From Laspinema olomoucense D3b (lineage in GTDB: Bacteria; Cyanobacteriota; Cyanobacteriia; Cyanobacteriales; Laspinemataceae): a stretch of DNA of 64,000 bases. Below, piece after piece: positions 15,540-23,406 of the stretch. The stretch's first letter is position 1, and every line of letters begins with the position of its first letter. The position numbers and the translations under genes are program-made. The notes under the pieces were generated by a model. That model ran no database searches. It worked only from the letters and a program-made list of their open reading frames with translations, and was not told the DNA's origin. The stretch is from NCBI RefSeq assembly GCF_025370785.1, contig NZ_JAMXFA010000008.1, positions 124,001 through 188,000 on the forward strand, in the 5' to 3' direction.

Positions 15540-16124
15540 ATGTCTAAGAAATCTGAATCTGGATACACATTGACAGAACTGCTCTGTGTAGTAATCATCA
15601 TTGGCATATTGTGTGCCGTATTATTGCCGACGTTAATGCGGGTTATCGGAACATTCCGAGTAAATACCGCAATACTTCAAATCCACTTACACGCAGGTGC
15701 AGCCCGCATGGGAGCGATTGGGAGTGCGTTCGATGGTCATAATGTTCGGGAAGAGACTTCTCGAACTGTTTGTATAGCCAATACTGACAAAGGTATTAAG
15801 TTTCAGCAGATTGCTGGAACTAATTGTGAAGCCTTATCAGAATCTAGTTGGATTCATGTCGGTGGTGGAGTTCAAGTTGATGAAGATAATTCAACGTTCC
15901 GAACTCGTGCTGGAATCATGGGTAAAGGTTCGGGGTCAAATCCAATATTTCGGGTATCATTTGCCGATACTCGGGCCGGGTTAGGAGCATCGTATGGTTC
16001 GCTCGGACGTGTGACCGTTAAACACAGTTGGACACCAGAACGTCGTTGCTACTTCCAATTCAACGTAGATGGAAGCAGCAACATTCGCCGAAATAAAGAA
16101 TGTAATGTTCGTCGTCGTAAATAA
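15540..16124 (+). CDS. Type IV pilin-like protein
   Basis: 194 residues with a class III prepilin signal: MSKKSESG, predicted cleavage before Tyr9, Glu at mature position 5, then a hydrophobic stretch (LLCVVIIIGILCAVLLPTL). PilD-type peptidase would process it; the mature protein would join a type IV pilus or pseudopilus in the inner membrane. The soluble part is Cys-containing (VCIANTDKG, GTNCEAL) with a very basic end (RRNKECNVRRRK), suiting DNA contact. SD TTTGGAGA precedes the ATG. Followed by comF- and PLD-type genes. Minor pilin more likely than major pilin. Confidence 0.8.
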   Translation: MSKKSESGYTLTELLCVVIIIGILCAVLLPTLMRVIGTFRVNTAILQIHLHAGAARMGAIGSAFDGHNVREETSRTVCIANTDKGIKFQQIAGTNCEALSESSWIHVGGGVQVDEDNSTFRTRAGIMGKGSGSNPIFRVSFADTRAGLGASYGSLGRVTVKHSWTPERRCYFQFNVDGSSNIRRNKECNVRRRK

Positions 16125-16148
16125 TTCATTTCATTCATTTCATTCATC

Positions 16149-16183
16149 AGTGCGGTAAGAGTCAAATCTTATCGCACTTTTTT
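16149..16183 (+). terminator. Rho-independent terminator after pilin gene
   Basis: AGTGCGGTAAGA - GTCAAA - TCTTATCGCACT with one G-U pair, then TTTTTT. Confidence 0.9.
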
Positions 16184-16211
16184 GTTGTGTATTTATCAGG
16201 AGAAATTCATC

Positions 16212-16925
16212 ATGTTGTTCAAAACTCAGCTTGCAATGTTTGTTCGTGGTTTGAAGGGAATTCCTTTGCCGCAACGTTGTGCAGTGTGTGGTCGTCGTTG
16301 TGAGGGTTTCAAAATCATTTGTTCAGATTGTGAACAAAAACTCAATAGTCTGCGATTTGTCAAGCATTACATGATTGATAAAAAGTCTCGTAAGCGTATC
16401 TTCGTTCTGGGCAAATATGCTGACACAATGAAAAGTGCAGTGGCAGCACTGAAATACAAGAATCAACCAGAACTCGCGCTCGCACTTGGTCATGAACTGG
16501 GAGAGGCGTTTGAAGCCTCACCAATTTACAAACAAAATCTAACTCTGGTCCCAATTCCCATGAATCGGGAAAAGGAACTGAAGCGCGGCTATAACCAGGC
16601 CGAGTTAATTACTCGGGGAATCCACGATATTTGTGGTGGATTCCGAGGAACTCGGCTTGAAAGTCACGCATTAGTTCGGGTCAAAGCAACTCAACCTTTG
16701 TACCAATTCGGTGCAGCAGACCGAGAAAAGGAGATAGCCGGTTGCATGAAAATCGGCAAATTTAGTCATCATTCCACAGCAGGAGTTGTGCTGGTCGATG
16801 ATGTATTCACGACTGGGGCAACAGTTCGTGAAGCAATTCGAGTATTTGAATCGGCTGGAATTCCGGTGTATGGAGTTTTAGCAGTTGCAACGACAAATAA
16901 AGCATTCAAAGTCAAGGACAAATAG
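16212..16925 (+). CDS. comF: ComF-family phosphoribosyltransferase-like protein
   Basis: 237 residues from the ATG at 16212 (SD CAGGAG); an in-frame TTG 30 nt earlier lies in the terminator. N-terminal four-Cys zinc ribbon (CAVCGRRC, CSDC), then the ComF motifs VPIPMNREKELKRGYNQAEL and the PRPP loop VVLVDDVFTTGAT. ComF proteins are required for DNA uptake during transformation; in Gram-positives they act with the ComFA helicase at the inner face of the membrane. A copy next to pilin and PLD genes on a mobile-looking segment suggests a dedicated DNA-uptake set. Confidence 0.9.
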   Translation: MLFKTQLAMFVRGLKGIPLPQRCAVCGRRCEGFKIICSDCEQKLNSLRFVKHYMIDKKSRKRIFVLGKYADTMKSAVAALKYKNQPELALALGHELGEAFEASPIYKQNLTLVPIPMNREKELKRGYNQAELITRGIHDICGGFRGTRLESHALVRVKATQPLYQFGAADREKEIAGCMKIGKFSHHSTAGVVLVDDVFTTGATVREAIRVFESAGIPVYGVLAVATTNKAFKVKDK

Positions 16926-16938
16926 TTGATGTTGATGA

Positions 16939-16973
16939 CTCAGGAGACCGTATTGTTTTCCTGAGTTTTTTTA
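16939..16973 (+). terminator. Rho-independent terminator after comF
   Basis: ACTCAGGA ... TCCTGAGT, 8-bp stem with 13-nt loop, then seven T. Confidence 0.88.
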
Positions 16974-16996
16974 CCAATCTATCAGGAGAATCAGTC

Positions 16997-18373
16997 ATGA
17001 AATCTATTCAGAAAGTTGCAGTTGTGGGGATTGTTGCAGTTTTGGCATTAGTTTATAACAGTTGCTCTGGTTCAGAGAAGAAATCACGTCAAGTACAATT
17101 GCACGAACCATTGCCGCAGGACAAATATGTTCAAGTATATTTCAATCAAAATCGTGCAGCAGAATATACTGAACCGTATCGTGAAATCACTCGACTTGGG
17201 GATGATTTGGAACAGTTGATTGTGGATAGTATTGATTCAGCCACCGTTTCAGTTGATGTTGCTGTTCAAGAGTTTCGATTACCGAAGATTGCTAAAGCCT
17301 TAGTTCAGAAACATCAGGCGGGTGTTCGGGTTCGAGTCATTTTGGAAAACAGTTACAATCAAAGTTTTAGTGAATTAAACTCTGGTTCCGATCAACGCAG
17401 CAAAGAACGTTATGAAGAATTGGCTCATCTAATTGATGGAAAGCCTACGGAAAATGATGCGTTGGTGATTGTGAGAAATGCTGGAGTGCCTGTAATTGAC
17501 GATACGGCAGATGGTTCTAAAGGCAGCGGATTGATGCACCATAAATTTGTTGTAGTTGATGGTCGGGAAGTAGTTGTGACTTCAGCCAATTTTACGACCA
17601 GTGATATTCATGGAGATTTTCGTTATGAAAACAGTCGTGGAAATCCGAATAATTTAGTCAAAGTTCAGAATCAACAATTGGCTAAGTTGTTTCAACAAGA
17701 ATTTAATCTGATGTGGGGTGATGGTCCGGGAGGAAAAACGGATAGTGTGTTTGGTGTCAAGAAAACATTTCGTCCAAAACAATGGATTAATTTAGGAACC
17801 AGTTCGGTCGCAGTTCAGTTTGGTGGAACTGGTGCGCGAGTTCCTTATGAACATAGTGTCAATGGAAGTATTGGTCAAATCTTAAGTCGAGCCAAAACTT
17901 CGGTTGATATGGCATTGTTTGTATTCAGTGAACAGAAGATTAGCAATGTTCTCCATGAACGTGCCAAAGTTGGGGTTAATGTTCAAGCCTTGATTGAGCG
18001 AAGTTTTGCTCATCGATATTATAGTGAGGGTTTGGACCTGATGGGTGTGCAGTTGCCCAATCAAAAGTGTAAATTTGATGATAATCAATTGTGGGCACCG
18101 AATCTTGCACAAGTTGGAGTTGCGAATTTACCACATGGCGATCGCCTTCATCATAAATTTGCTGTTGTTGATGGTCAAACTGTGATTACTGGTTCACATA
18201 ATTGGTCTGCTGCTGCTAATTCGAGCAATGATGAAACTTTATTAGTTATTCATTCACCCATAGTTGCTGCACATTTTGACCGGGAAATGCAACAACTTTC
18301 TGATTATGCTTCTTATGGAATTAGCGATTCTCTGCAATCGTCTCTCAATAAGAAACTGAAACGTTGTCAATAA
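16997..18373 (+). CDS. Phospholipase D-family (HKD) nuclease-like protein, exported
   Basis: 458 residues. N-terminal signal segment (VAVVGIVAVLALVYNSCSGS) whose Cys could be lipidated, although the lipobox is poor. Two HxKx4D motifs: His181-Lys183 (HHKFVVVDG) and His385-Lys387 (HHKFAVVDG), each followed by the family SANF/SHNW element. Two HKD motifs in one chain form one active site. Such exported PLD proteins hydrolyse nucleic acids or phospholipids. After pilin and ComF a role in trimming DNA outside the inner membrane is plausible, but phospholipase activity is not excluded. SD CAGGAG. Confidence 0.85.
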   Translation: MKSIQKVAVVGIVAVLALVYNSCSGSEKKSRQVQLHEPLPQDKYVQVYFNQNRAAEYTEPYREITRLGDDLEQLIVDSIDSATVSVDVAVQEFRLPKIAKALVQKHQAGVRVRVILENSYNQSFSELNSGSDQRSKERYEELAHLIDGKPTENDALVIVRNAGVPVIDDTADGSKGSGLMHHKFVVVDGREVVVTSANFTTSDIHGDFRYENSRGNPNNLVKVQNQQLAKLFQQEFNLMWGDGPGGKTDSVFGVKKTFRPKQWINLGTSSVAVQFGGTGARVPYEHSVNGSIGQILSRAKTSVDMALFVFSEQKISNVLHERAKVGVNVQALIERSFAHRYYSEGLDLMGVQLPNQKCKFDDNQLWAPNLAQVGVANLPHGDRLHHKFAVVDGQTVITGSHNWSAAANSSNDETLLVIHSPIVAAHFDREMQQLSDYASYGISDSLQSSLNKKLKRCQ

Positions 18374-18381
18374 TTGATTTG

Positions 18382-18412
18382 GGAAGTCGGATTATTCCGG
18401 CTTCCTTTTTTT
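18382..18412 (+). terminator. Rho-independent terminator after PLD gene
   Basis: GGAAGTCGGA - TTAT - TCCGGCTTCC then seven T; 10-bp stem with one G-U pair. Confidence 0.92.
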
Positions 18413-18760
18413 CCTTGGCTCTCTTTTTTTCCAATTTCTTCAGTTTTAACTTTGGCTTTTTCTGATGAAGTAGTCTAGTTCGGGATTCTTGTGTAATTCC
18501 TTATATTTTTTACTTAATTTTATCTAAATAGCTTTGAGTTTTTCTGGACTTTTGCTAAAACTAAAGCAAGTGTCAAGGGAAAATTGCGATGGAAACAACA
18601 GTCAACTGAAACATGGTCAACAAGTGAAAATTGCTCCGGAATACAGTGCGAGAAACTGTTCAAGATGATGGGGCGATTTCGGCCAATGTCCAGAGCGGTA
18701 ATTGGGTGCTTTAAGGTCGCATAGTTTTCGTGTTTTTTTTACTTTGGAGGAAACTAGCAG
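18413..18760. other. Gene-free stretch
   Basis: AT-rich, with a 16-nt word CGAGAAACTGTTCAAG (18649-18664) repeated at 19164-19179 on the other side of the next gene. No ORF. The end carries the SD (GGAGG) of the next gene. Confidence 0.5.
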
Positions 18761-19066
18761 ATGAATATTGTCACACACTTAGAAACCAATCAACTCCAAT
18801 CTGCACTAAAAGAAAAAGACTATATAGTATTAGAAACTACTCTTTTTGTTATGACTCCGCGAGAGGTATTCGATAGCGGTTTGTACAATCATGAGAACTT
18901 TGCCCCCATGACCTTAAGCGCGAACGACGAATGGTTTAATATTTTACTAGCTTTACACATACATATTAACCCTGATGATTACCCACTGGAAGCTATTGAG
19001 TCATTTGAGGACAAATCATTAACAGATGAAGACTTAGATAAAGTTCTGGGTTTACCGTGGGATTAA
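18761..19066 (+). CDS. Hypothetical acidic protein, 101 aa
   Basis: Strong SD GGAGG 10 nt before ATG. Product starts MNIVTHLETNQLQSALKEKD and ends SLTDEDLDKVLGLPWD; overall acidic, helical at the C-terminus. No family recognised. Flanked on both sides by the 16-nt word CGAGAAACTGTTCAAG, which may mark the ends of a moved block. Confidence 0.6.
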   Translation: MNIVTHLETNQLQSALKEKDYIVLETTLFVMTPREVFDSGLYNHENFAPMTLSANDEWFNILLALHIHINPDDYPLEAIESFEDKSLTDEDLDKVLGLPWD

Positions 19067-19282
19067 TCGAAATGCAATCGCGTCAAACGAGTTTTTGACT
19101 AAACCCGCCCACAAGTCTTAAATACTTAACCTAAAAATTCGCAGATTTTAGGCTGCATTATGACGAGAAACTGTTCAAGGTGCTGAACTGCATCCGAACT
19201 CCGAAGACTGATAATTTGACTGACTGTTTGACTGATTATCTTCAAAAATAATTGTTTCCTTGGCTGTCGCTTCTTGTTATTG

Positions 19283-19483
19283 ATGTTATTCATTCCTATG
19301 ATTATGCTCTATTTAAGACAATGGGTAGAATTTTGTGGAATTCCATATCCTGAATATGGATACGAACCAGATATCCCCGATGATGAAATAGATGAAGCTG
19401 AATTAATTAAAGAATCTGATGAACCCGAATTAATTGATGCTGATAGCGCACAATTTCCTAATCAATTTCCCGATGAATTTTAG
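19283..19483 (+). CDS. Small membrane-anchored acidic protein
   Basis: 66 residues from ATG 19283 (TTG at 19274 also in frame). Hydrophobic start MLFIPMIMLYLRQWVEF followed by a strongly acidic tail (DIPDDEIDEAELIKESDEPE). Stop 9 nt before the next ATG, whose SD (TAGGAG) overlaps it, so the two are coupled. Anchor plus acidic tail is all that can be said. Confidence 0.5.
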   Translation: MLFIPMIMLYLRQWVEFCGIPYPEYGYEPDIPDDEIDEAELIKESDEPELIDADSAQFPNQFPDEF

Positions 19484-19492
19484 GAGCCAATT

Positions 19493-19978
19493 ATGAAATC
19501 AGCATTTTTCACAGGACATAGGACGATTCCTTTATCAGTAACTCCGGGAATTGAACAGTTGGTGGCGATCGCCAATAAACAAGGAGTAGAACATTTTTAT
19601 ATTGGAATGGCATTAGGAACTGACCAGTTAACGGCTCAGATTCTGAGCAAGATGCAGTTGCCCTGGACTGCTGTGGTTCCTTGTAGAGACCAAGACAAGT
19701 TTTGGTCTCAATCTCAAAAGCAGAAATATCATCATATCCTGTCTTTAGCACCTGATAAAATCTACTTAGCGGACAAATATTATACTGGATGTTTGAACCA
19801 GCGTAATTTATGGATGATAAACAATTCCCAGCTTTGTTTGTCTGTTTGGGATGGAAGACAACATGGAGGAACATTTCATGCTGTCAATCAGGCTCGACGC
19901 AAAAACTTAACCATTATCAATTTTCACCCACAAAAACATTTGATTGAGCCAGTTTTAATCCAATTAAGTCTCTTTTAA
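19493..19978 (+). CDS. SLOG-superfamily protein, YpsA/DUF1273-like
   Basis: 161 residues. Family marks: FFTGHRTIPLS at the start (GHR signature), HFYIGMALGTDQLTAQIL (G-x-A-x-G-x-D), WTAVVPCRDQDKFWSQSQ, then LWMINNSQLCLSVWDGRQHG and GGTFHAVNQA. Rossmann-like, thought to bind nucleotide-derived ligands. It belongs to another branch than the SLOG gene at the window start. SD AGGAG lies within the stop of the preceding small membrane gene. Function in this element unknown. Confidence 0.82.
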   Translation: MKSAFFTGHRTIPLSVTPGIEQLVAIANKQGVEHFYIGMALGTDQLTAQILSKMQLPWTAVVPCRDQDKFWSQSQKQKYHHILSLAPDKIYLADKYYTGCLNQRNLWMINNSQLCLSVWDGRQHGGTFHAVNQARRKNLTIINFHPQKHLIEPVLIQLSLF

Positions 19979-19985
19979 GTTTTTC

Positions 19986-20015
19986 AGAGGGAAATCAATC
20001 CAACTATTTCCCTCT
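19986..20015 (+). terminator. Hairpin terminator
   Basis: AGAGGGAAAT / ATTTCCCTCT, perfect 10-bp stem, 10-nt loop, followed by TTCTC. The next SD AAAGGAGG begins 6 nt later. Confidence 0.75.
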
Positions 20016-20036
20016 TTCTCAAAGGAGGAACGTTCT

Positions 20037-20420
20037 ATGCCTATCAAATCTCATCTGAAAACCCGAATTCTCAAACTTGCTTTAGAAGCCGAACAACAAA
20101 ATTTAATTGATTGTTGTGTTCCCGATAATGAATCTGACCATTATCTTCTTAGTGTTGATGGTCTAGTTTATAAGTTGAAGGATATTTCTACTGGTGTTAT
20201 CCTTCTCCAATTTCTCAAACTTCAATCCACTCACTTTCTCTCTCAACTCTTATCTGATAATACTTTGTCTTTCTCAGAAACAAATAATGTTTCTGCTTCT
20301 GCTTCTGCTTCTGCTTCTGCTTCTGCTTCTGCTTCTGCTTCTGCTTCTGAAATTGATTCTGGATTAGATTCTGGTGCTGGATTAGATTCTGGTGCTGGTG
20401 ATGTAGAAAAAGAGAAATAA
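20037..20420 (+). CDS. Hypothetical protein with Ser-Ala repeat tail
   Basis: 127 residues, strong SD AAAGGAGG. Residues 1-75 look like a small alpha/beta domain (MPIKSHLKTRILKLALEAEQ ... LVYKLKDISTGVILLQFLKL). From ~85 the protein is an (SA)n run encoded by about ten TCTGCT hexamers, then GLDSGAG twice and an acidic end. The repeat is in frame and could vary by slippage in steps of two residues. Family not recognised. Confidence 0.55.
   Translation: MPIKSHLKTRILKLALEAEQQNLIDCCVPDNESDHYLLSVDGLVYKLKDISTGVILLQFLKLQSTHFLSQLLSDNTLSFSETNNVSASASASASASASASASASEIDSGLDSGAGLDSGAGDVEKEK
20293..20349 (+). repeat. (TCTGCT)n hexanucleotide tract
   Basis: About ten perfect TCTGCT units inside the gene at 20037, encoding alternating Ser-Ala. 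Confidence 0.9.
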
Positions 20421-20424
20421 AAAA

Positions 20425-20448
20425 ACTCTTCCCGGGCATGGGAGGAGT
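20425..20448. terminator. Hairpin after 20037 gene
   Basis: ACTCTTCCC - GGGCAT - GGGAGGAGT, 9-bp stem with one G-U pair. The A/T run lies on the left, so it would be stronger on the minus strand. Confidence 0.5.
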
Positions 20449-20587
20449 GATATATCAGGAGATTCAGATAATAAGCTGGAAATTACGCATTTAGACGCAG
20501 TTAGACACAGACGCAGTTAAACATAATCAGACTTGTTTTGTAGTGGTTGCTTACGCTTTGTTGTGTGGATGTTTCGTAAAACATATT

Positions 20588-20893
20588 ATGCAACGAATAG
20601 TAGAGAAAGTCAAGGTTGTATCAATTCCTAAGTGGGTAGACCAAGCAATCGATATTAAGGCGATCGCCACCAGATTACAAGCAGTGGGAATTATGGAATG
20701 TCAGTGTGTTCCAACAGAAACAGTCGAATATGCTGTATCTGAGTGGTTCAAAGCAATAGTTGACTCTATTGAGTCAGACCCAGAATGGTTCATTAATAAG
20801 TTCAATCAAGAAAAGTTTCGGAAGCATATTCCTTATCCCGATGAGTTGGAGATTCCAGAGGTGGATGATATGGAAATACCTTTAACTGTCTAA
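20588..20893 (+). CDS. Hypothetical protein, ~101 aa
   Basis: ATG at 20588 chosen (MQRIVEKVKVVSIPKWVDQA); a GTG at 20543 adds a hydrophobic Cys-rich stretch (VAYALLCGCFVKH). The middle is helical with a HIP1-type site in the DNA; the end is acidic (PDELEIPEVDDMEIPLTV). No SD, no family. Followed by the 20915 hairpin. Confidence 0.5.
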   Translation: MQRIVEKVKVVSIPKWVDQAIDIKAIATRLQAVGIMECQCVPTETVEYAVSEWFKAIVDSIESDPEWFINKFNQEKFRKHIPYPDELEIPEVDDMEIPLTV

Positions 20894-20914
20894 TAATCTT
20901 TCATCAAAAGAAAT

Positions 20915-20938
20915 GAGGCATCCAATAAACGATGCCTC
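20915..20938 (+). terminator. Perfect inverted repeat GAGGCATC/GATGCCTC
   Basis: 8-bp stem with 8-nt loop, no T tract. Lies between the 20588 and 20973 genes; could be a weak terminator or a leader structure of the latter. Confidence 0.45.
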
Positions 20939-20972
20939 GAACACATCATCATCACATTTACAGGAGTTTACC

Positions 20973-21470
20973 ATGATTATTATTCCCAGAAAAGATGAAT
21001 TACCGGAAATTGAGTCAGCACTTGAGGAATATGCTAAACTCAAGAAAACTATTCAAAATTCCCAGGACTGGCTCAAGGAAATTGAGCCAAAAGCAATCAA
21101 TGAAGCTCTAACCATTTTAGAAACTGGAAACAGTCTCAATAATAAAGGAAAAATGGTGTATAGAGGGAATGGGTTAAAATTGGTTCTGGGTGCACGGAAA
21201 AAATACCCAACCGACAAAGATGACCCAGAACTAGAAAGACTATCTCAACAGATTCAATTATTTGAATTGGCAGAAATTCGGAAAAATTCAGAAGAACTGA
21301 ATCAGATTACCGAGCAAATTGAATTTTTAAGGTCTCAAATAGAAGTTCTTCAAGCTAAACAAGAAGAATTAAAACAGACCGCTTACATCATTTCTCTCAA
21401 GAGTAAGTATAACGATCGCCGGGATAAGGGTATGTACCAAGAACCTTATTTGATTGTTTATCAATCTTAA
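20973..21470 (+). CDS. Hypothetical coiled-coil protein (Gam-/DUF-like helical phage type)
   Basis: 165 residues from ATG 20973 (SD CAGGAG); an ATG at 20913 falls in the preceding hairpin. Starts MIIIPRKDELPEIESALEEY. Heptad-like helices at ~15-45 (AKLKKTIQNSQDWLKEIE) and ~95-135 (LNQITEQIEFLRSQIEVLQA) enclose GNSLNNKGKMVYRGNGLKLV. The layout (two coiled coils round a short beta segment) recalls host-nuclease-inhibitor or single-strand annealing accessory proteins, but no diagnostic motif is present. Family unproven. Confidence 0.55.
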   Translation: MIIIPRKDELPEIESALEEYAKLKKTIQNSQDWLKEIEPKAINEALTILETGNSLNNKGKMVYRGNGLKLVLGARKKYPTDKDDPELERLSQQIQLFELAEIRKNSEELNQITEQIEFLRSQIEVLQAKQEELKQTAYIISLKSKYNDRRDKGMYQEPYLIVYQS

Positions 21471-21539
21471 GGGGAATCGCCTCTGGCTCTCGCTTATTCT
21501 CTGGGGTTTTCTAGCTTTCCCATGACAAAAAAGCTATCA

Positions 21540-21586
21540 GAAACAAAAACCAAAACAGAAACAGAAACAGAAACAGGAACAGAAAC
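21540..21586 (+). repeat. (ACAGAA)n leader of the 21587 gene
   Basis: About seven ACAAAA/ACAGAA/ACAGGA hexamers run up to the ATG, with no separate SD. Same motif family as the caspase leader. Confidence 0.75.
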
Positions 21587-22327
21587 ATGAACGTAATAAA
21601 AGTAGATAATTTCGCATTTCGCATTCCTGAAGTCCCATTAAGGTACAGGGGGAATTGTCATAAAGAATGGGGAGTATTTCTCTGTTCTAATTCGCAATTA
21701 AAGGGCATGAGCCATTTAGAAGCAAAAGAGTCAGGGTTGACTCGGGGCAAAGTAATTGAACTAGCTCTGTGTCATGTCACAGACAAGATTCTGACATTCG
21801 AGCCACATTATACATCAGAAGAGTTCAAAGAAATCTGGGGCTTCCCAGTCAAAGGCGAGGTGAAAGCAGAGTTAGTGGAGAACTGCTCTCAGCTAATCAC
21901 TTTCTTATTACATCGCCAAAGTAAAGATAAGATTGCCCGAATCTTTGAGGAATTCTCCCAACAAGCATTCAATTCCTGGGTTTCTTCTGGGATGGAGAAA
22001 CCCATTGAGGAATATGCAACAGAAGAAATCAAACGATTGTTCTTCGGGAAAATCTTTATCTTCGAGATGGTCCAAGCCGTAGGTGACTGGGGTCCATACT
22101 TTTACATAGAAACGACCTACCGGGAACCGGAGAATGATTTCGAGAAGGCAGCACTGAAAGCCGCGTCTGAGATTTATGATGCCCAATGTCAGGGGATGGG
22201 GTTTTGCTCTGACCCCATATTGGAAGCGAATCATGCTGCTAATGTTAATCTTTTGTCTGCTTCTGGGGAAATTGCCGAATTACCTCCGGTAAACGACAAG
22301 AAACTCAAGGCCGGTAAAGCCAAATAA
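21587..22327 (+). CDS. Hypothetical protein, 246 aa
   Basis: Starts MNVIKVDNFAFRIPEVPLRY; contains LTRGKVIELALCHV near residue 50 (helix-turn-helix-like), a long helical middle (EEFSQQAFNSWVSSGMEKP) and FGKIFIFEMVQAVGDWGPYF. No family recognised. The leader is a purine-rich hexamer repeat instead of an SD. Ends at a strong terminator. Likely a cytoplasmic protein of the mobile element. Confidence 0.6.
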   Translation: MNVIKVDNFAFRIPEVPLRYRGNCHKEWGVFLCSNSQLKGMSHLEAKESGLTRGKVIELALCHVTDKILTFEPHYTSEEFKEIWGFPVKGEVKAELVENCSQLITFLLHRQSKDKIARIFEEFSQQAFNSWVSSGMEKPIEEYATEEIKRLFFGKIFIFEMVQAVGDWGPYFYIETTYREPENDFEKAALKAASEIYDAQCQGMGFCSDPILEANHAANVNLLSASGEIAELPPVNDKKLKAGKAK

Positions 22328-22342
22328 TCCTGATTGATTTGA

Positions 22343-22374
22343 GACTCCAGTAGCAATACTGGGGTCTTTTTTTT
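22343..22374 (+). terminator. Rho-independent terminator
   Basis: GACTCCAGTA - GCAA - TACTGGGGTC then eight T; 10-bp stem, GNRA-type loop. Confidence 0.92.
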
Positions 22375-22696
22375 CTTACATCACTGTCTTATTTTTTTCT
22401 TACATCACTGCTGAAACTTTTCCTGATGATTATTTTTTTTCTTTACTACCACATCAGTTTTTTCAATAACTTGTGCGAAATCTTTCAACAAATTTATGAA
22501 TAATTTAATGATTTGGGATAGGTTTATGAGTTAAAATATTCATATCTCATCAGTGAATTCCTCCCAATCTTTATCACAGATTTGGTTCAAAAACATGAAA
22601 ATAGTCCATGCCAATCTCTGAGTTTGGGTCAAAATACTCTCTGCTTTCGCTTTGTCTTTTGATGTCTTTTAATCAGTTTCATTCTGATAATTGATA
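22375..22696. other. Gene-free AT-rich stretch
   Basis: A TTTTTTTCTTACATCACTG word occurs twice in tandem (ending 22386 and 22410). Otherwise AT-rich with no ORF; should contain the promoter of the 22697 pair. Confidence 0.5.
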
Positions 22697-22966
22697 ATGT
22701 TTGATAATGCAATAATATTTCTCGAAAGCCAAAAACGATTGGGTAAGATTCCTGACTTTGTACCTCTAAACAAACCGTTCAGGAAATTTGTTCATCTTGG
22801 AGAATGGGTAGCTTCAACCCCCGAATTAGCTCTAATTGTTAAGAGCTATAATCCACTTATTAATCAGACAACAGGACAAGTCACTCAATATTTTGACTTG
22901 TACAAAATGCCAATTGAGTTAGCAAAAGAAACCCTAGCAAATTCTGTATCAAATTCGGTATCATGA
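22697..22966 (+). CDS. Hypothetical protein, 89 aa
   Basis: ATG at 22697 (TTG six nt earlier also in frame). Starts MFDNAIIFLESQKRLGKIPD, then FVHLGEWVASTPELALIVKS. Ends NSVSNSVS from a small internal repeat. Overlaps the next gene by 4 nt (ATGA), so it is coupled. Family unknown. Confidence 0.5.
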   Translation: MFDNAIIFLESQKRLGKIPDFVPLNKPFRKFVHLGEWVASTPELALIVKSYNPLINQTTGQVTQYFDLYKMPIELAKETLANSVSNSVS

Positions 22967-23328
22967 GAAGATTAGAACACTTTCTATTGATGGAATTCTG
23001 TCTCTTCCTTAGAGAGACATTTGCATTCGTTGTCAGGGTCTCAATTAAGCTCGATAACTTAGTAGGTCACGAAATCTTCTGGTCTCTAATTGGCGTTCAC
23101 TCTAGGAAATCATGGCTCTTTTGCAGAAAACTAAGCCACGAAATCAATATCAAATACCTCCTAGAGGTCATAGAAGATATTGAAAAAGTCAAACGAAACA
23201 TGATAAAAGATGACTCGTTGAGTAGAGAGGAAAAAGCCTCCAAAATTAAGATGATGGAACAGATGGAGTCTCAGTCAATCGAATTGTTGAAATCTAATCG
23301 TATCAAACTTCATCAACTGTCAAAATAA
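22963..23328 (+). CDS. Hypothetical protein, 121 aa
   Basis: Coupled to the previous gene by ATGA. N-terminal ~60 residues are hydrophobic and basic (LLMEFCLFLRETFAFVVRVS), perhaps membrane-associated; the C-terminal ~60 form a charged helix (DIEKVKRNMIKDDSLSREEK). No family. Looks like a short membrane protein with a coiled tail. Confidence 0.5.
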   Translation: MRRLEHFLLMEFCLFLRETFAFVVRVSIKLDNLVGHEIFWSLIGVHSRKSWLFCRKLSHEINIKYLLEVIEDIEKVKRNMIKDDSLSREEKASKIKMMEQMESQSIELLKSNRIKLHQLSK

Positions 23329-23347
23329 CTTTCCTCAATTCAACTTC

Positions 23348-23383
23348 AGAGCCATATATATATATATTAATATATGTGGCTCT
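23348..23383. repeat. AT-rich palindrome ahead of the DUF5131 gene
   Basis: AGAGCCA ... TGGCTCT arms enclose alternating AT (ATATATATAT, TAATATATG), giving a long cruciform-prone inverted repeat. Could terminate the previous pair or act as an operator. Confidence 0.55.
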
Positions 23384-23406
23384 ACTATCATTTAAGGAGA
23401 ACTATC

